64,000 bases of DNA from Coxiellaceae bacterium. Lineage in GTDB: Bacteria; Pseudomonadota; Gammaproteobacteria; Coxiellales; Coxiellaceae. Below, in pieces: positions 26,201 through 34,651 of the stretch. The stretch's first letter is position 1. Each line of letters starts with the position of its first letter. The translations under genes were made by a program, and so were the position numbers. The notes beneath the pieces were generated by a model. It was given only the letters and a program-made list of their open reading frames with translations, was not told the DNA's origin and ran no database searches. The DNA is taken from contig JARGPC010000008.1 in NCBI GenBank assembly GCA_029212885.1, positions 56,332 through 120,331 of the forward strand, in the 5' to 3' direction.

Positions 26201-26646
26201 GGCGCCGTATGGCGATTGTTGGTTTGGAAGATCACACCGGTAAAATGGATATTACCGTATTCAGTAATATTTTTGATTCAACGCGTGAAATATTATTCAA
26301 AGATAATGTGATTGTGGTGAAGGGGGAAGTGAGTCATGATGATTTTACCGGTGGTGTGAAATGTGTGGCTGATGAAATTACGGCTTTATCGCAGGCACGC
26401 GAACGTTTAGCTAAACACATTGCTATCGAAGTTCATGCTAAGCAAGAGGTAGATAAATTATTAGCAGAATTGCCCGGCGTCATAAAACCCTATTGTGGTG
26501 GTGCTTGTCCGATTGTGATTAATTACCAATCCGATACTGCGCATGCTGAATTAAAATTAGGTGCAGACTGGAAAGTCTTACCGAGCGATGAGTTATTGCA
26601 AAAACTAGCAGATTTATGCCAAGCGCCGGTGCATGTTAGGTATTAA
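23221..26646 (+). CDS. dnaE: DNA polymerase III alpha subunit
   Basis: DnaE is the replicative polymerase of the chromosome. The 1141-residue protein is close to the E. coli length of 1160. In order it shows the PHP domain (FVHLKVHSEYSMVDG, ITDHFGLYG), the polymerase palm with MPDFDIDFCMERRDRVIEY and VKFDFLGLRTLTII supplying the catalytic aspartates, HSAAYALIAYQTAWLK, the HhH region, and a C-terminal OB fold (AGMIISVRNIITKSGRRMAI). GTG 23221 overlaps the ddl stop. It meets the next gene tail to tail with a 4-bp overlap; accA is not downstream. Confidence 0.97.
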   Translation: MSEFVHLKVHSEYSMVDGLPTVGALASATHAAGMNALAITDHFGLYGLVKFFTKSLKQGVKPIVGVDLLMHSPEDETTSTVTVLCQNMQGYLNLMQLISKGFLDGQSTGDPLIEWDWLVEFNEGLLILSGGPYGDVGQAIVAKDKALANKRIKRWQQVFAGRYYLELHRTDRENDECCVAGSVKLAHQFDLPVVATNDVRFIVAEDFHAHEARVCIHDGHVLDDHRRVVRYSNQQYLKTVEEMTQLFADIPEAISNSVEIAKRCTVALELGRVCLPQFPVPDGLTIEEYFRQLSQQGLLARMGEGYASEYDDRLNIELDVINEMGFPGYFLIVADFIAWAKKQKIPVGPGRGSGAGSLVAYVLGITELDPLEHELLFERFLNPERVSMPDFDIDFCMERRDRVIEYVADTYGRDCVSQIITFGTMAAKAVVRDVGRVMGMPYGFVDKLAKLIPFEIGMTLQKALEQEEELMKRYQQEDEVRSLIDLAMKLEGVTRNAGKHAGGVVIAPTMLSDFSPLYCEAEGGSIVTQYDKNDVESVGLVKFDFLGLRTLTIIDWALTTINRKQAELNQPLVDIDKIPLVDTKPFDLLKACETSAVFQLESRGMKDLIRRLQPDSFEEITALVALFRPGPLQSGMVDDFIDRKHGRAKVEYPHPKLEPILSPTYGVILYQEQVMQIAQVLAGYSLGGADILRRAMGKKKPEEMAKQRSIFTEGAKANGVDGDLATHIFDLMEKFAGYGFNKSHSAAYALIAYQTAWLKAHYPAEFMAAVLSSDMDNTDKVVSFYEECTRMQLKVLPPNINKGIHHFSVNADGNIEYGLGAVKGVGQAVVEMIIDARVADGDYKDLFDLCLRCDVRKLNRRALEAFIAAGTLDCFEQPRGVLAASVEAALKNAVQHHKNELVGQNDLFGSSSATEEVVCAVSYAEAPPWPTRLRLDNEKNALGMYLSGHPMQVYQNEIKAFTSATINKLDPSSSKKAVFAGMIISVRNIITKSGRRMAIVGLEDHTGKMDITVFSNIFDSTREILFKDNVIVVKGEVSHDDFTGGVKCVADEITALSQARERLAKHIAIEVHAKQEVDKLLAELPGVIKPYCGGACPIVINYQSDTAHAELKLGADWKVLPSDELLQKLADLCQAPVHVRY

Positions 26647-28283
26647 TTATTTATTTTTTTGCAGATACTTGTGAAGTCACTATAAGTTGTTTTTTTGTCT
26701 AGTGGTTTGATGGATATCGTGCATTGTGTTTTTGGGCCGGTAGGATAACTAATGAGCATGTAGGTGGGAATGCCTCCGAGTTTACCGCTGGTATTAGTAA
26801 TTGTTAATGTGCCTTCTTGTTGTGCTTTACAGAATATGGAATAGTTTTGTAAGTTGAATAAACAATTGGGGCATGACCCCCAGCTGCCTTTACATATTCC
26901 TTTGAGCTTTTTCATCGCTTTATGTTGGGATAGTTTTGCCCAATACCCACCCATGGCTTTGTAAAATGGAGTGAGATCTGGGTTGACTGTGGTTGGTGAT
27001 GCAGCGCGTTTAATCATCGTGGCTTCAGGTTGTGCCCATTTTAATTTGTATTTAAATTGAAAACCGCCTTCAGAAGAATAGGCATGCAATGGGTATTCTT
27101 CACCCGTTTTATCTAATAATTCAAAACCTGATCCCATGCCGCCACCACCTTCAACGGTGATATAGTCTACGCACGCTTTAGTAAGGTTGAGGTTGGATTG
27201 CATTATATTGCGCTCAAGGTGGTGTAAATAATGACTTAAAATGCTTTCATTGTCTTTGCTGATGCTTTGCAGATTTTCTCCGGCATTGTAGCTGTATTGA
27301 ACTGTTTTTGCGGAATGATTGGTGCCAGCACCTAAGCCTAAGCCGCTATAGAATTGCATGCCGCCACCACCACCTGCGCCGGCTGATAGTTTTATATTTT
27401 CTTCAGGCGATGTTATGCCACCGCCACCACCAAAACCTCCGGTAAATATAGCTACTTTAAGTTCGTTTTTTTTCTCAGCAGTCGCGCCTTTGGGTATGCA
27501 GCTTTTGTTTTTGTAAATAGCAAAAATTTCAAACCCAGCACCTGAGCCACCACCGCCACTAATACCATAATATTTTTTTTGTACTGTTTTTGGGGCGTTT
27601 TTAAGGTTGTATTGGTAGTTTGGGTCGGGGTAATAAACCACATTGGTTTTGGTTGCTAACTCATCGGTTGAGAATGATTTTTTATAGACAGACACAGCAG
27701 AGGCACCGAGTTTTTTAACATTAGTAAAAAACACACCATGCTGTAGACCAAATTGATCGTTGACCTTGTTACTGTTGACTAGCGATTTAAAATAAGTGAT
27801 GGGTTGTTTGTGTATATTGCTTCCATTTGCAGTCTCTGCAATGGTTATGGGTATCTCACCTTGAGCGCTTTCAATAAATAACAACATATTACAAAGGGGG
27901 GTTCCGCCGCCTTTTAAATTGGTTGGGTTGTTGAGTTTACTGCCATACGGTAGTTTAAAGGCTTGCATGCAAGGGTTGGGTGTTTGGCCTGTGTAGTGAG
28001 GCTCGTCTGGAATATGTTCATAAAATGTAAATTTGCTACCGCTGGTAGTGAATTGGTGGTGTAAAATCTTTTGTGCCACTTTTTTATTAATATTATCAGC
28101 AAAAGATTGTGCACCATTACAAATATTGCTGTGAAGCTCGGGGTTTTTTAGTTCGCTGCAGTCACTAACGGGATTAATATTATGATTTTTTCTGCTAGTT
28201 TTATTGCTGCTGTCTGCCCATGCAGAAGAGCTGCCTAGCAGGGCAGTTATGGCTAATAATGAGGTTGCTAACTTCGTATTCAT
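26643..28283 (-). CDS. Glycine-rich exported protein of unknown function
   Basis: The 546-residue protein has a signal peptide ending SSSAWA and then mature sequence with at least nine cysteines. Four glycine clusters stand out: GISGGGGSGAGFE, FTGGFGGGGGI, AGAGGGGGMQF and VEGGGGMGSGFELL, spread over about residues 245-400. They alternate with short hydrophobic strands, suggesting a repetitive beta structure. A paired-cysteine segment CKGSWGSCPNC follows near residue 467. No family is recognised. A TATAAT -10 lies on the minus strand at 28291-28296. It may be a surface or secreted protein. Confidence 0.65.
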   Translation of the reverse strand: MNTKLATSLLAITALLGSSSAWADSSNKTSRKNHNINPVSDCSELKNPELHSNICNGAQSFADNINKKVAQKILHHQFTTSGSKFTFYEHIPDEPHYTGQTPNPCMQAFKLPYGSKLNNPTNLKGGGTPLCNMLLFIESAQGEIPITIAETANGSNIHKQPITYFKSLVNSNKVNDQFGLQHGVFFTNVKKLGASAVSVYKKSFSTDELATKTNVVYYPDPNYQYNLKNAPKTVQKKYYGISGGGGSGAGFEIFAIYKNKSCIPKGATAEKKNELKVAIFTGGFGGGGGITSPEENIKLSAGAGGGGGMQFYSGLGLGAGTNHSAKTVQYSYNAGENLQSISKDNESILSHYLHHLERNIMQSNLNLTKACVDYITVEGGGGMGSGFELLDKTGEEYPLHAYSSEGGFQFKYKLKWAQPEATMIKRAASPTTVNPDLTPFYKAMGGYWAKLSQHKAMKKLKGICKGSWGSCPNCLFNLQNYSIFCKAQQEGTLTITNTSGKLGGIPTYMLISYPTGPKTQCTISIKPLDKKTTYSDFTSICKKINN

Positions 28284-28329
28284 GGCGGTTATTATAGGAT
28301 ATCGAAAGCGGTGTTAACGCTGTGATTGT

Positions 28330-28382
28330 TTGTCATCCCGGCCCGAGTGTGTCATCCCGGACCCCGATCCGGGATCCAGTCA
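28330..28382. repeat. Second copy of the GTCATCCCGG palindromic repeat
   Basis: A partial copy TGTCATCCCGG at 28331-28341 is followed by a full element at 28350-28382, identical over about 32 bases to the sequence ending the array at window start. Arms CCCGGA and TCCGGG can form a hairpin. As at the first site it lies next to a hairpin between transcription units. It is a dispersed intergenic repeat; no protein is encoded. Confidence 0.9.
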
Positions 28383-28386
28383 AATA

Positions 28387-28403
28387 GCCTTACATCGTAA
28401 GGC
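28387..28403 (-). terminator. Short hairpin after the 59-residue gene
   Basis: GCCTTAC and GTAAGGC form a 7-bp stem with a 3-nt loop. On the minus strand it is followed by TATTTG, only a weak T run, so it is a possible terminator of the small gene at 28475-28654. Confidence 0.4.
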
Positions 28404-28474
28404 CACCAGGTATTCTTTTGCATCTGTCTATACATCTTGATAGCATCACTCAGCGTTAGTGCAGTTTAGCAGTA

Positions 28475-28654
28475 TCACTGACTATTCTTGTCGCCAGTCG
28501 TAGTGATTTGAACGCTGCCATCATTGTTTTTGTTAAGCCCGTGTACATGAATGCCAAGCGTAGTTGTTGTGCAGCGTACCGTGTAATAAGTGGCAATCCA
28601 GCCGACAAATAAGCCAATAATTAAGCAGACAAGACCGACGAATGTTTTGCTCAT
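28475..28654 (-). CDS. Small single-span membrane protein, 59 residues
   Basis: This short frame has an AAGGATG ribosome site before its ATG. It encodes an N-terminal hydrophobic helix (FVGLVCLIIGLFVGWIA, residues 5-21) followed by a polar tail of about 35 residues with several Thr and Asn. The length, ribosome site and clean membrane segment support a real gene. No family is recognised. It stands alone between the repeat element and tRNA-Leu. Confidence 0.55.
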   Translation of the reverse strand: MSKTFVGLVCLIIGLFVGWIATYYTVRCTTTTLGIHVHGLNKNNDGSVQITTTGDKNSQ

Positions 28655-28808
28655 TGTATATACATCCTTGTTTTAATGAGAATTCCGTACAATTAAATCA
28701 TTAATTAGGTTTTGGTTGCAAGTTTCGGTTGAGTTTCAGAATAGATGAATTCGGACAAAGAATCCGTGATTGAGAAATATACAGATCTAGAATCCAGTGG
28801 GGTTTCTT

Positions 28809-28833
28809 AAGGGGAGATTTGCGCTCTCCCCTT
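28809..28833 (-). terminator. Hairpin downstream of tRNA-Leu(CAA)
   Basis: AAGGGGAGA and TCTCCCCTT form a 9-bp stem with a 7-nt loop. It lies 73 bp beyond the tRNA 3' end on the minus strand and could end that transcript, although no long T run follows. A smaller hairpin, GTCGAA with TTCGAC, lies nearer the tRNA. Confidence 0.45.
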
Positions 28834-28905
28834 GAGTCGCGTCAGTCGAACTTGTTTCGACTAGCGAGAATATAAGGGAGCGAAATGAGCAAAGCGAGTG
28901 TAGAG

Positions 28906-28989
28906 TACCGAGGGAGGGACTTGAACCCTCACGTTGTCACCAACACCGGATTTTGAATCCGGCGCGTCTACCAATTCCGCCACCTCGGC
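28906..28989 (-). tRNA. tRNA-Leu (anticodon CAA)
   Basis: On the minus strand the acceptor GCCGAGG pairs with CCTCGGT. The D region GGCGGAATTGGTAGAC, an anticodon stem CCGGA/TCCGG with loop TTCAAAA (anticodon CAA, codon UUG), a long variable arm and the T arm GAGGGTTCAAGTCCCTC are all present. The CCA end is not encoded and must be added by tRNA nucleotidyltransferase. It is 84 nt long, typical of class II tRNA. Confidence 0.95.
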
Positions 28990-29156
28990 TCATAGGGTGG
29001 GGAGTATACCATGAAACAAATGACTGTAAAGCTTTAGAAAAATAACATTATTTTCTCAATTGTTCTGTAAGTTCGAAATGTATGCTTTTTGAGGGGTGAG
29101 TTGTGCCGCTTCGCGCTCAAAAATCAATGGGTTAGCATGCGTAGTTATTCTCAATA

Positions 29157-29189
29157 GTTAATTTAATCTTAATGTTACAACTGTAAAAT
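29157..29189 (+). promoter_or_regulatory. PmrA-like direct repeat upstream of the 554-residue protein
   Basis: TTAAT at 29158-29162 and 29169-29173 recur with 11-bp spacing, the second as CTTAATGTT. This is close to the PmrA box, with one mismatch at the first half-site (G instead of C/T). The 20-bp box ends 7 bp before a -10-like TAAAAT (29184-29189), the same spacing as at 12805-12837. Confidence 0.45.
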
Positions 29190-29223
29190 AAGCAAATAAT
29201 GTACTGATGGCGCGTGAAAAATA

Positions 29224-30888
29224 ATGGCAATTGTAGTTGTAGTAGATGGAAGTCTTGCAGGTTCTGGAGATTTTAGATTTGCCGATAAAGTGGCACACTG
29301 GTTACGTGAACAGTATCCTAGGCTGGACGTTCATGTTGTTACGCGTAATGGTGCACTGTATGACAGAGCTCAATCACTAGGGTTTAGCGATTTTCTTAGT
29401 CATGAAGCTTTTAGTAATTCACATGGTTACGGTAAAACACCAATAGATTTAATTGTAGAAGGTCCATTTCATGGTCCATGGGATCTGTGTGGTAGTCTTG
29501 ATAGAGATTTACTTGAGCATTTAGGTTTGTCGATTAATGATCGAAGTCGTCAATCAATTCCCCTGGTTATGCTAAATGAATACAGTCATATGGATACTTA
29601 TAATGAACGTGAGCCAGGGGAGTGCCCACGTTTATTACCTATAGAGTTTACAACAGGTTTTAGTGATACTGAGCTGGGTGTTATTCAAAGACGGTCAGTC
29701 ACTCCTGACGAATCAAAAGATGCTGCTAGTGAATTAGATGTTACTGCAGGCAGAGCAGGGTTTGTCTATTGCCATCAACGGCATGATTTCGAGCGATATA
29801 TCCAACTGCATAAAGCAGTATCAGCAGATAAGACAAGCTTTGTTATCGGCAAAATGGCGTGTAAATTTGCGCAACAATATCAGCAAAAGCATCCTGGTAA
29901 ATTTGAAGTGATAGATACATCTCAACATATAACAGCAGAGTCATCGATACAAGACGTGCAGCGGTATCTTGCATCATTGGATGAGCGGCAGAAATATAGA
30001 TTGATTTGTTTTCCTCAGGTGAAACCTGAAGTGATGGCGTATCTGCAGCAGCGCAGTGGCGATTTTGTCTGTGCTACCGGTGACCAATCCTTTATAGAGG
30101 TTATGCAACGGGATAAAGTAATTACCTATTCGACTGAAACACATAAGGTTGAATTTAGAAAAGGTTATATGGCTCAAATGCAACGAAGGCTTTCAGCAGA
30201 AGCATTTGAATTATTGTCACTCATAAATCCTGAACCTATACTGGGTGGCCCTTTAGCGTATATACATGACAGGCCGCCGATAAGTGTGCCTGCATTAACA
30301 CGCAATGATAAAGCAAGAGCGTCTGAATTATTTAATAAAAGGCATTTGGTACAAGAAATAAAGCAAGCGCAGCGGCATCTGTTACGACAAAAAAACCTAT
30401 TTCAAAATATACAACCAGCGATTGATAAACGAATATTACCTGCACGTGTACGTACAGTTTTGACGCGTAATAAAGATTATGCCGATGTAAAACAATCAAT
30501 TCGACATTTTCTTGATCAACTGGAACAAACGGCACCTAAAAATCGTAGAGCTATTTGTTTCTGGCCTTCTGCACATCGCCGTCGTGTTGATGACTTTATA
30601 TTAACCATGCGCACCAACTGTGCCAGTGGTTCCTTGCAGCGGCATGATAGCTTAAAGCATGTTTTCGATAAGGAATTAAAAGGTTTGGTGAATGATTTAG
30701 TAAAACAAAAATCGGTACGTACGATTAGCTGTGTGCAAGCGGCGGCTGATTCGTGTTTCTTAAAACGCTACCAGGCTCCTACATTGGCTGAATCAGGTGT
30801 GTTTTATGAATCAAAATCATTACAGATAGAACAACAGCCCGAGCCTGAACCGCAACGACAAGGCGCAGCTCCACGTACTAGGTGGTGA
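29224..30888 (+). CDS. Unrecognised 554-residue protein, possibly glycosyltransferase-like
   Basis: The protein begins IVVVVDGSLAGSGDFRFADK, and WLREQYPRLDVHVVTRNGA follows, like the first Rossmann half of a GT-B enzyme. A later TGDQSFIEVMQRDKVITY (about residues 281-298) resembles the donor-site loop of GT-B transferases. These are weak resemblances and I do not assign an activity. The last 170 residues are basic and helical, and the end is rich in Pro, Gln and Arg. No signal peptide. The start has no clear ribosome site. The PmrA-like repeat upstream suggests a co-regulated effector candidate. Confidence 0.5.
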   Translation: MAIVVVVDGSLAGSGDFRFADKVAHWLREQYPRLDVHVVTRNGALYDRAQSLGFSDFLSHEAFSNSHGYGKTPIDLIVEGPFHGPWDLCGSLDRDLLEHLGLSINDRSRQSIPLVMLNEYSHMDTYNEREPGECPRLLPIEFTTGFSDTELGVIQRRSVTPDESKDAASELDVTAGRAGFVYCHQRHDFERYIQLHKAVSADKTSFVIGKMACKFAQQYQQKHPGKFEVIDTSQHITAESSIQDVQRYLASLDERQKYRLICFPQVKPEVMAYLQQRSGDFVCATGDQSFIEVMQRDKVITYSTETHKVEFRKGYMAQMQRRLSAEAFELLSLINPEPILGGPLAYIHDRPPISVPALTRNDKARASELFNKRHLVQEIKQAQRHLLRQKNLFQNIQPAIDKRILPARVRTVLTRNKDYADVKQSIRHFLDQLEQTAPKNRRAICFWPSAHRRRVDDFILTMRTNCASGSLQRHDSLKHVFDKELKGLVNDLVKQKSVRTISCVQAAADSCFLKRYQAPTLAESGVFYESKSLQIEQQPEPEPQRQGAAPRTRW

Positions 30889-30952
30889 TGAACTTGTGTA
30901 TTACTTATGATAAACTGCGCAGATTTTAAACCATGATATAGGATTTAGCGTC

Positions 30953-31996
30953 ATGTCGGTAGCGCAGCGCCCATTAAACCAACTCAGTGATTTTGATTAT
31001 GAACTGCCATCAGAGCTGATCGCTCAGTATCCATTGGCTGATCGTACGGCAAGCCGTTTGTTGCAAGTATCTGTTAAAGAAGAAAAAATCATTGATCGCC
31101 ACTTTTGTGATATTGAGCAGCTATTACAGCCCGGTGACGTGTTGGTGATGAATAATACCCGTGTGATACCGGCTCGTCTCTATGGACAAAAAAGCACTGG
31201 CGGCAAGATCGAATGTTTGGTTGAGCGTGTGGTATCTGAGCGGCGGGTGTTGGCGCATATTCGTTCGAGCAAATCACCGAAACCGGACAGCATCTTAGTG
31301 TTTGCCGATGATATGCAGGCACGCATGGTTGAGCGTCAAGGGGATTTATTCTTATTGGAATTTTTGGGCGAACGCACGGCACTAGAGGAATTGCACCGCT
31401 ATGGCCATATGCCACTGCCACCTTATATAGAACGTTCGGACGATGACTCTGATTTAGAGCGTTATCAAACGGTGTATGCTGAGCACGAAGGTGCAGTAGC
31501 GGCACCAACAGCAGGTCTGCACTTTGATCAAGTTTTATTAGATCGCTTGCAAGCCAAAGGCGTTGAGACTTGTTATGTCACTTTGCATGTGGGTGCTGGA
31601 ACATTTCAGCCAGTACGTGTTGATAATCTCGATGACCATGTGATGCACAGTGAATACTTGGAAGTGGACCAATCTACTTGTGATGTGGTGAATCAAGCAC
31701 GCCTTGAAAACAGACGCATTGTTGCGGTAGGTACAACCTCGGTTCGTTGTTTAGAAAGTGCTTACCAAGATGGCGAATTAAAGCCTTTCCAGGGTGACAC
31801 GCAATTATTTATCCGCCCGGGTTATCAATTTAAATGCGTGGATGCTTTAATCACTAACTTTCATTTACCTCAGTCGACACTATTAATGTTAGTGGCCGCA
31901 ATGACAGGATATAACTTAATGTGTAAAGCGTACGAAGAAGCCGTCAGTAAAAAATACCGCTTTTTTAGTTACGGTGACGCGATGTTGATCACATAA
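30953..31996 (+). CDS. queA: S-adenosylmethionine:tRNA ribosyltransferase-isomerase
   Basis: QueA moves ribosyl from SAM to preQ1 in tRNA to make epoxyqueuosine. The 347-residue protein has [62 protein letters not shown] and the C-terminal [17 protein letters not shown], all family hallmarks. AGGA precedes ATG 30953. In most relatives tgt follows, then yajC; here a gene-free block of about 400 bp follows instead. Confidence 0.96.
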   Translation: MSVAQRPLNQLSDFDYELPSELIAQYPLADRTASRLLQVSVKEEKIIDRHFCDIEQLLQPGDVLVMNNTRVIPARLYGQKSTGGKIECLVERVVSERRVLAHIRSSKSPKPDSILVFADDMQARMVERQGDLFLLEFLGERTALEELHRYGHMPLPPYIERSDDDSDLERYQTVYAEHEGAVAAPTAGLHFDQVLLDRLQAKGVETCYVTLHVGAGTFQPVRVDNLDDHVMHSEYLEVDQSTCDVVNQARLENRRIVAVGTTSVRCLESAYQDGELKPFQGDTQLFIRPGYQFKCVDALITNFHLPQSTLLMLVAAMTGYNLMCKAYEEAVSKKYRFFSYGDAMLIT

Positions 31997-32398
31997 TGCG
32001 CTGTTCTTGTAACTGCCATAGCAAGTAAGGCGGGCAGGGGTACCTTTCGAGCGGCGTATGATACAGGGAGGTAAAGGAGTACGAATACAGGATGTATGTT
32101 CGGGAGAAAGGTGTCCCTGCTAGGCTTACTGACTGTGCATTGTGGTAGTTCATCAAGGCGCACAGCGTATCCATTTTACTTCATGGCTCGCTCCGCTCCG
32201 CTCCACTGCGCTTTTACTTCCGTAAAATGGACACCCTATACACCTTGATGCCTTCGTACGGCTAAATCACATCAGGCTAGATGAAAAAGTGTTATGTGTT
32301 ATTGATGATTGTAAAATGGCGTTGAAACCTGTACATTAGCGGGGTTTTACCTGGCCCCAATGGGCCAACAATTGGCTGCCCATCAAGAGGAGAAATAC
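31997..32398. other. Gene-free block between queA and yajC
   Basis: No supported gene is present. The first half (31997-32150) contains purine-rich sequence without coding signs. The second half holds the long inverted repeat at 32151-32250. The gene tgt, commonly placed here, is absent. Confidence 0.6.
32151..32250. repeat. Long two-part inverted repeat
   Basis: CATCAAGG (32151-32158) pairs with CCTTGATG (32243-32250), and CCATTTTAC (32171-32179) pairs with GTAAAATGG (32222-32230). The unpaired inner gaps are of equal length (12 nt on each side). The centre has iterated CGCTC units. It resembles a mobile palindromic repeat or a structured RNA. No T run follows. Confidence 0.65.
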
Positions 32399-32770
32399 AT
32401 GTCATTTTTAAGTTTAATCGGGGTTGGTACGGCATTTGCTGATACCGCCATTAAAGCAGCACCGCATGCCGCGGCAGCTGGTAAACAAAGTTTATTGCAA
32501 ATGTTGGCCTTGCCTGCATTATTTGTAGTGGTGTTTTATTTCTTATTGATTCGTCCGCAATCTAAGAAAACCAAAGAACACCGTCAGCGTATGTCTGAAT
32601 TAAAAGTGGGTGATGAAATTGCAACCAGTGGTGGTATTGTTGGACGTTTAACCAAGTTAAACGGTGACTTTGTTAGCGTTATTACTAATGGTGCTACGGA
32701 ACTGACCTTGCAAAAGTCTGCGGTTGCCACCATCTTACCGAAAGGCACGATGGACTCAACCCAATCTTAA
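32399..32770 (+). CDS. yajC: Preprotein translocase subunit YajC
   Basis: YajC joins SecDF in the inner-membrane Sec accessory complex. The 123-residue protein has one transmembrane helix (LPALFVVVFYFLLIRPQ, about residues 38-54) followed by the family core KKTKEHRQRMSELKVGDEIA and TSGGIVGRLTKLNGDFV. ATG 32399 was chosen because AGAGGAG precedes it; the longer frame from 32360 has no ribosome site. A slightly long N-terminus precedes the helix. Confidence 0.93.
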   Translation: MSFLSLIGVGTAFADTAIKAAPHAAAAGKQSLLQMLALPALFVVVFYFLLIRPQSKKTKEHRQRMSELKVGDEIATSGGIVGRLTKLNGDFVSVITNGATELTLQKSAVATILPKGTMDSTQS

Positions 32771-32780
32771 TGGAGCACAA

Positions 32781-34643
32781 ATGAATCGATATCCGCTGTG
32801 GCGATATATTTTAATCGTCGTTTTGATTATTGTCGGTGTGTTGTATGCACTGCCTAATATATATGGCTCAAATCCTGCCATACAAATTTCACCCAAAAAC
32901 GCTGCAGCGTTATCGGATCAGGTGCTGCCTCAAGTAAAGCAAGCGCTTAGTCAGCAAAACTTACCTTATATTAGTGTGACGCAACAAAAGAACGCATTAT
33001 TGGTACGTTTCCATGACACAACAACCCAATTAAAAGCACAAGAAGTGTTACGCGCTGTGTTGGGTGATAAGTATTCAATTGCACCGAATATTGCACCATT
33101 GACGCCTGCGTGGTTGCGTTCGATTGGCGCTAAACAAATGCGTAAGGGTTTGGACTTACAGGGTGGTATTCACTTTTTAATGGCGGTTGATACCAATGCG
33201 CTATTAAAACAGCAGCAATCGTCGGATATGCATTCGATAGGTAATACCTTGCGGGAGAAAGCGGTTCGATACAGTGGACTGACTGGTTTAGGCAAGCAGG
33301 GTGTTCGTATCGATTTTCGTGCACAAGCACCGATGGCTGAGGCTTTAGCGTTGTTAAATAAAAATTTCCCTAGTTATTTATGGAAAGATTCTGATAATAA
33401 CGGCAATTACAGTATTGCTGGTCAGTTAACTGAACCGGCATTGGTTAAGCTGCAAAAATACGCGGTTGATCAAAATATGCAGATCCTGCGTAATCGTGTG
33501 AATGCATTGGGTGTGAGTGAACCGATTGTTGTGCGTCAAGGTTCGAGCAATATCAGTGTTGACTTGCCGGGTATTCAAGACTCAGCGCGTGCTAAAGAAT
33601 TATTAGGTAAAGTAGCAACGATTCAATTGCACATGGTCGACGTGCAGCATGATGCTGAACAGGCATCGCAATCAGGTGTTGTGCCGTTTGGTTCTAAATT
33701 ATATAAAGACGAAGACGGTCGTCCGATCTTATTAAAAACGCAAACAGTGTTAAAGGGGCAATCGATTGTTAGTGCCTCAGCGCAAATTGGTGAAAATGGC
33801 AAACCGATTGTAGCGATTCGTTTAGGTGGTAGTGGTGTCACTCTGTTTAATCGCATTACCGCTCAAAATGTTGGTAAGCCGATGGCAACGGTGATGGTGG
33901 AAACCAAAATCGAAAGTCATTTGGTCAACGGTAAAGTGGTTAATACACCAAAACAATTTGAGAAAGTGATTAATACCGCTGTGATTCAAAGTGCGTTGGG
34001 TAACAGCTTCCAAATTGAAAACCTACAAAGCCAAACTTATGCACGTAACTTAGCGTTATTGTTACGTTCAGGGGCGTATACGGCTCCGGTGGTGATTGTG
34101 CAAGAACGTATCGTTGGCCCATCGCTGGGTAAAGAAAATATTAAAAAGGGTGAGTTGTCGACATTAGTGGGTACGTTATTGATCGTACTGTTTATGGCGA
34201 TTTATTATCGTGTGTTTGGCTTAGTGGCTGATGTTGCATTGATATTAAACTTGGTATTTATTGTTGCGATTCTTTCGATCATCGGAGCGACGTTGACCTT
34301 GCCAGGTATTGCCGCGATCGTGTTAACACTGGGTATGGCGGTGGATGCGAATGTGCTTATTAATGAGCGAATACGTGAAGAACTGAGGCTGGGTATGAGT
34401 CCGCAAGCAGCGATTTCTGCTGGTTATGGTCGTGCCTTTATGACGATTGTCGATTCCAATGTCACCACATTGATTGTTGCTGTGGTGTTGGTCACGATCA
34501 GTAGTAGCTCGGTTAAAGGTTTTGCGATTAACTTGATTATCGGTTTGTTAACCTCGATGGTGACAGCGATCTTCTTTACCCGTGCGATTGTCAATTTAAC
34601 TTATGGCAATCGAACTGTTAAAAAACTATCGATTGGTATTTGA
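32781..34643 (+). CDS. secD: Protein translocase subunit SecD
   Basis: SecD uses the proton gradient to help pull secreted proteins across the inner membrane. The 620-residue protein has an N-terminal helix, the motif RKGLDLQGGIHFLMAVD, periplasmic P1 domains, and five C-terminal helices from about residue 455 with GMAVDANVLINERIREELR. ATG 32781 with GGAG at 32772 fits the family start better than the frame opening at 32724 inside yajC. SecF follows 8 bp later. Confidence 0.95.
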   Translation: MNRYPLWRYILIVVLIIVGVLYALPNIYGSNPAIQISPKNAAALSDQVLPQVKQALSQQNLPYISVTQQKNALLVRFHDTTTQLKAQEVLRAVLGDKYSIAPNIAPLTPAWLRSIGAKQMRKGLDLQGGIHFLMAVDTNALLKQQQSSDMHSIGNTLREKAVRYSGLTGLGKQGVRIDFRAQAPMAEALALLNKNFPSYLWKDSDNNGNYSIAGQLTEPALVKLQKYAVDQNMQILRNRVNALGVSEPIVVRQGSSNISVDLPGIQDSARAKELLGKVATIQLHMVDVQHDAEQASQSGVVPFGSKLYKDEDGRPILLKTQTVLKGQSIVSASAQIGENGKPIVAIRLGGSGVTLFNRITAQNVGKPMATVMVETKIESHLVNGKVVNTPKQFEKVINTAVIQSALGNSFQIENLQSQTYARNLALLLRSGAYTAPVVIVQERIVGPSLGKENIKKGELSTLVGTLLIVLFMAIYYRVFGLVADVALILNLVFIVAILSIIGATLTLPGIAAIVLTLGMAVDANVLINERIREELRLGMSPQAAISAGYGRAFMTIVDSNVTTLIVAVVLVTISSSSVKGFAINLIIGLLTSMVTAIFFTRAIVNLTYGNRTVKKLSIGI

Positions 34644-34651
34644 GGTGTAGC

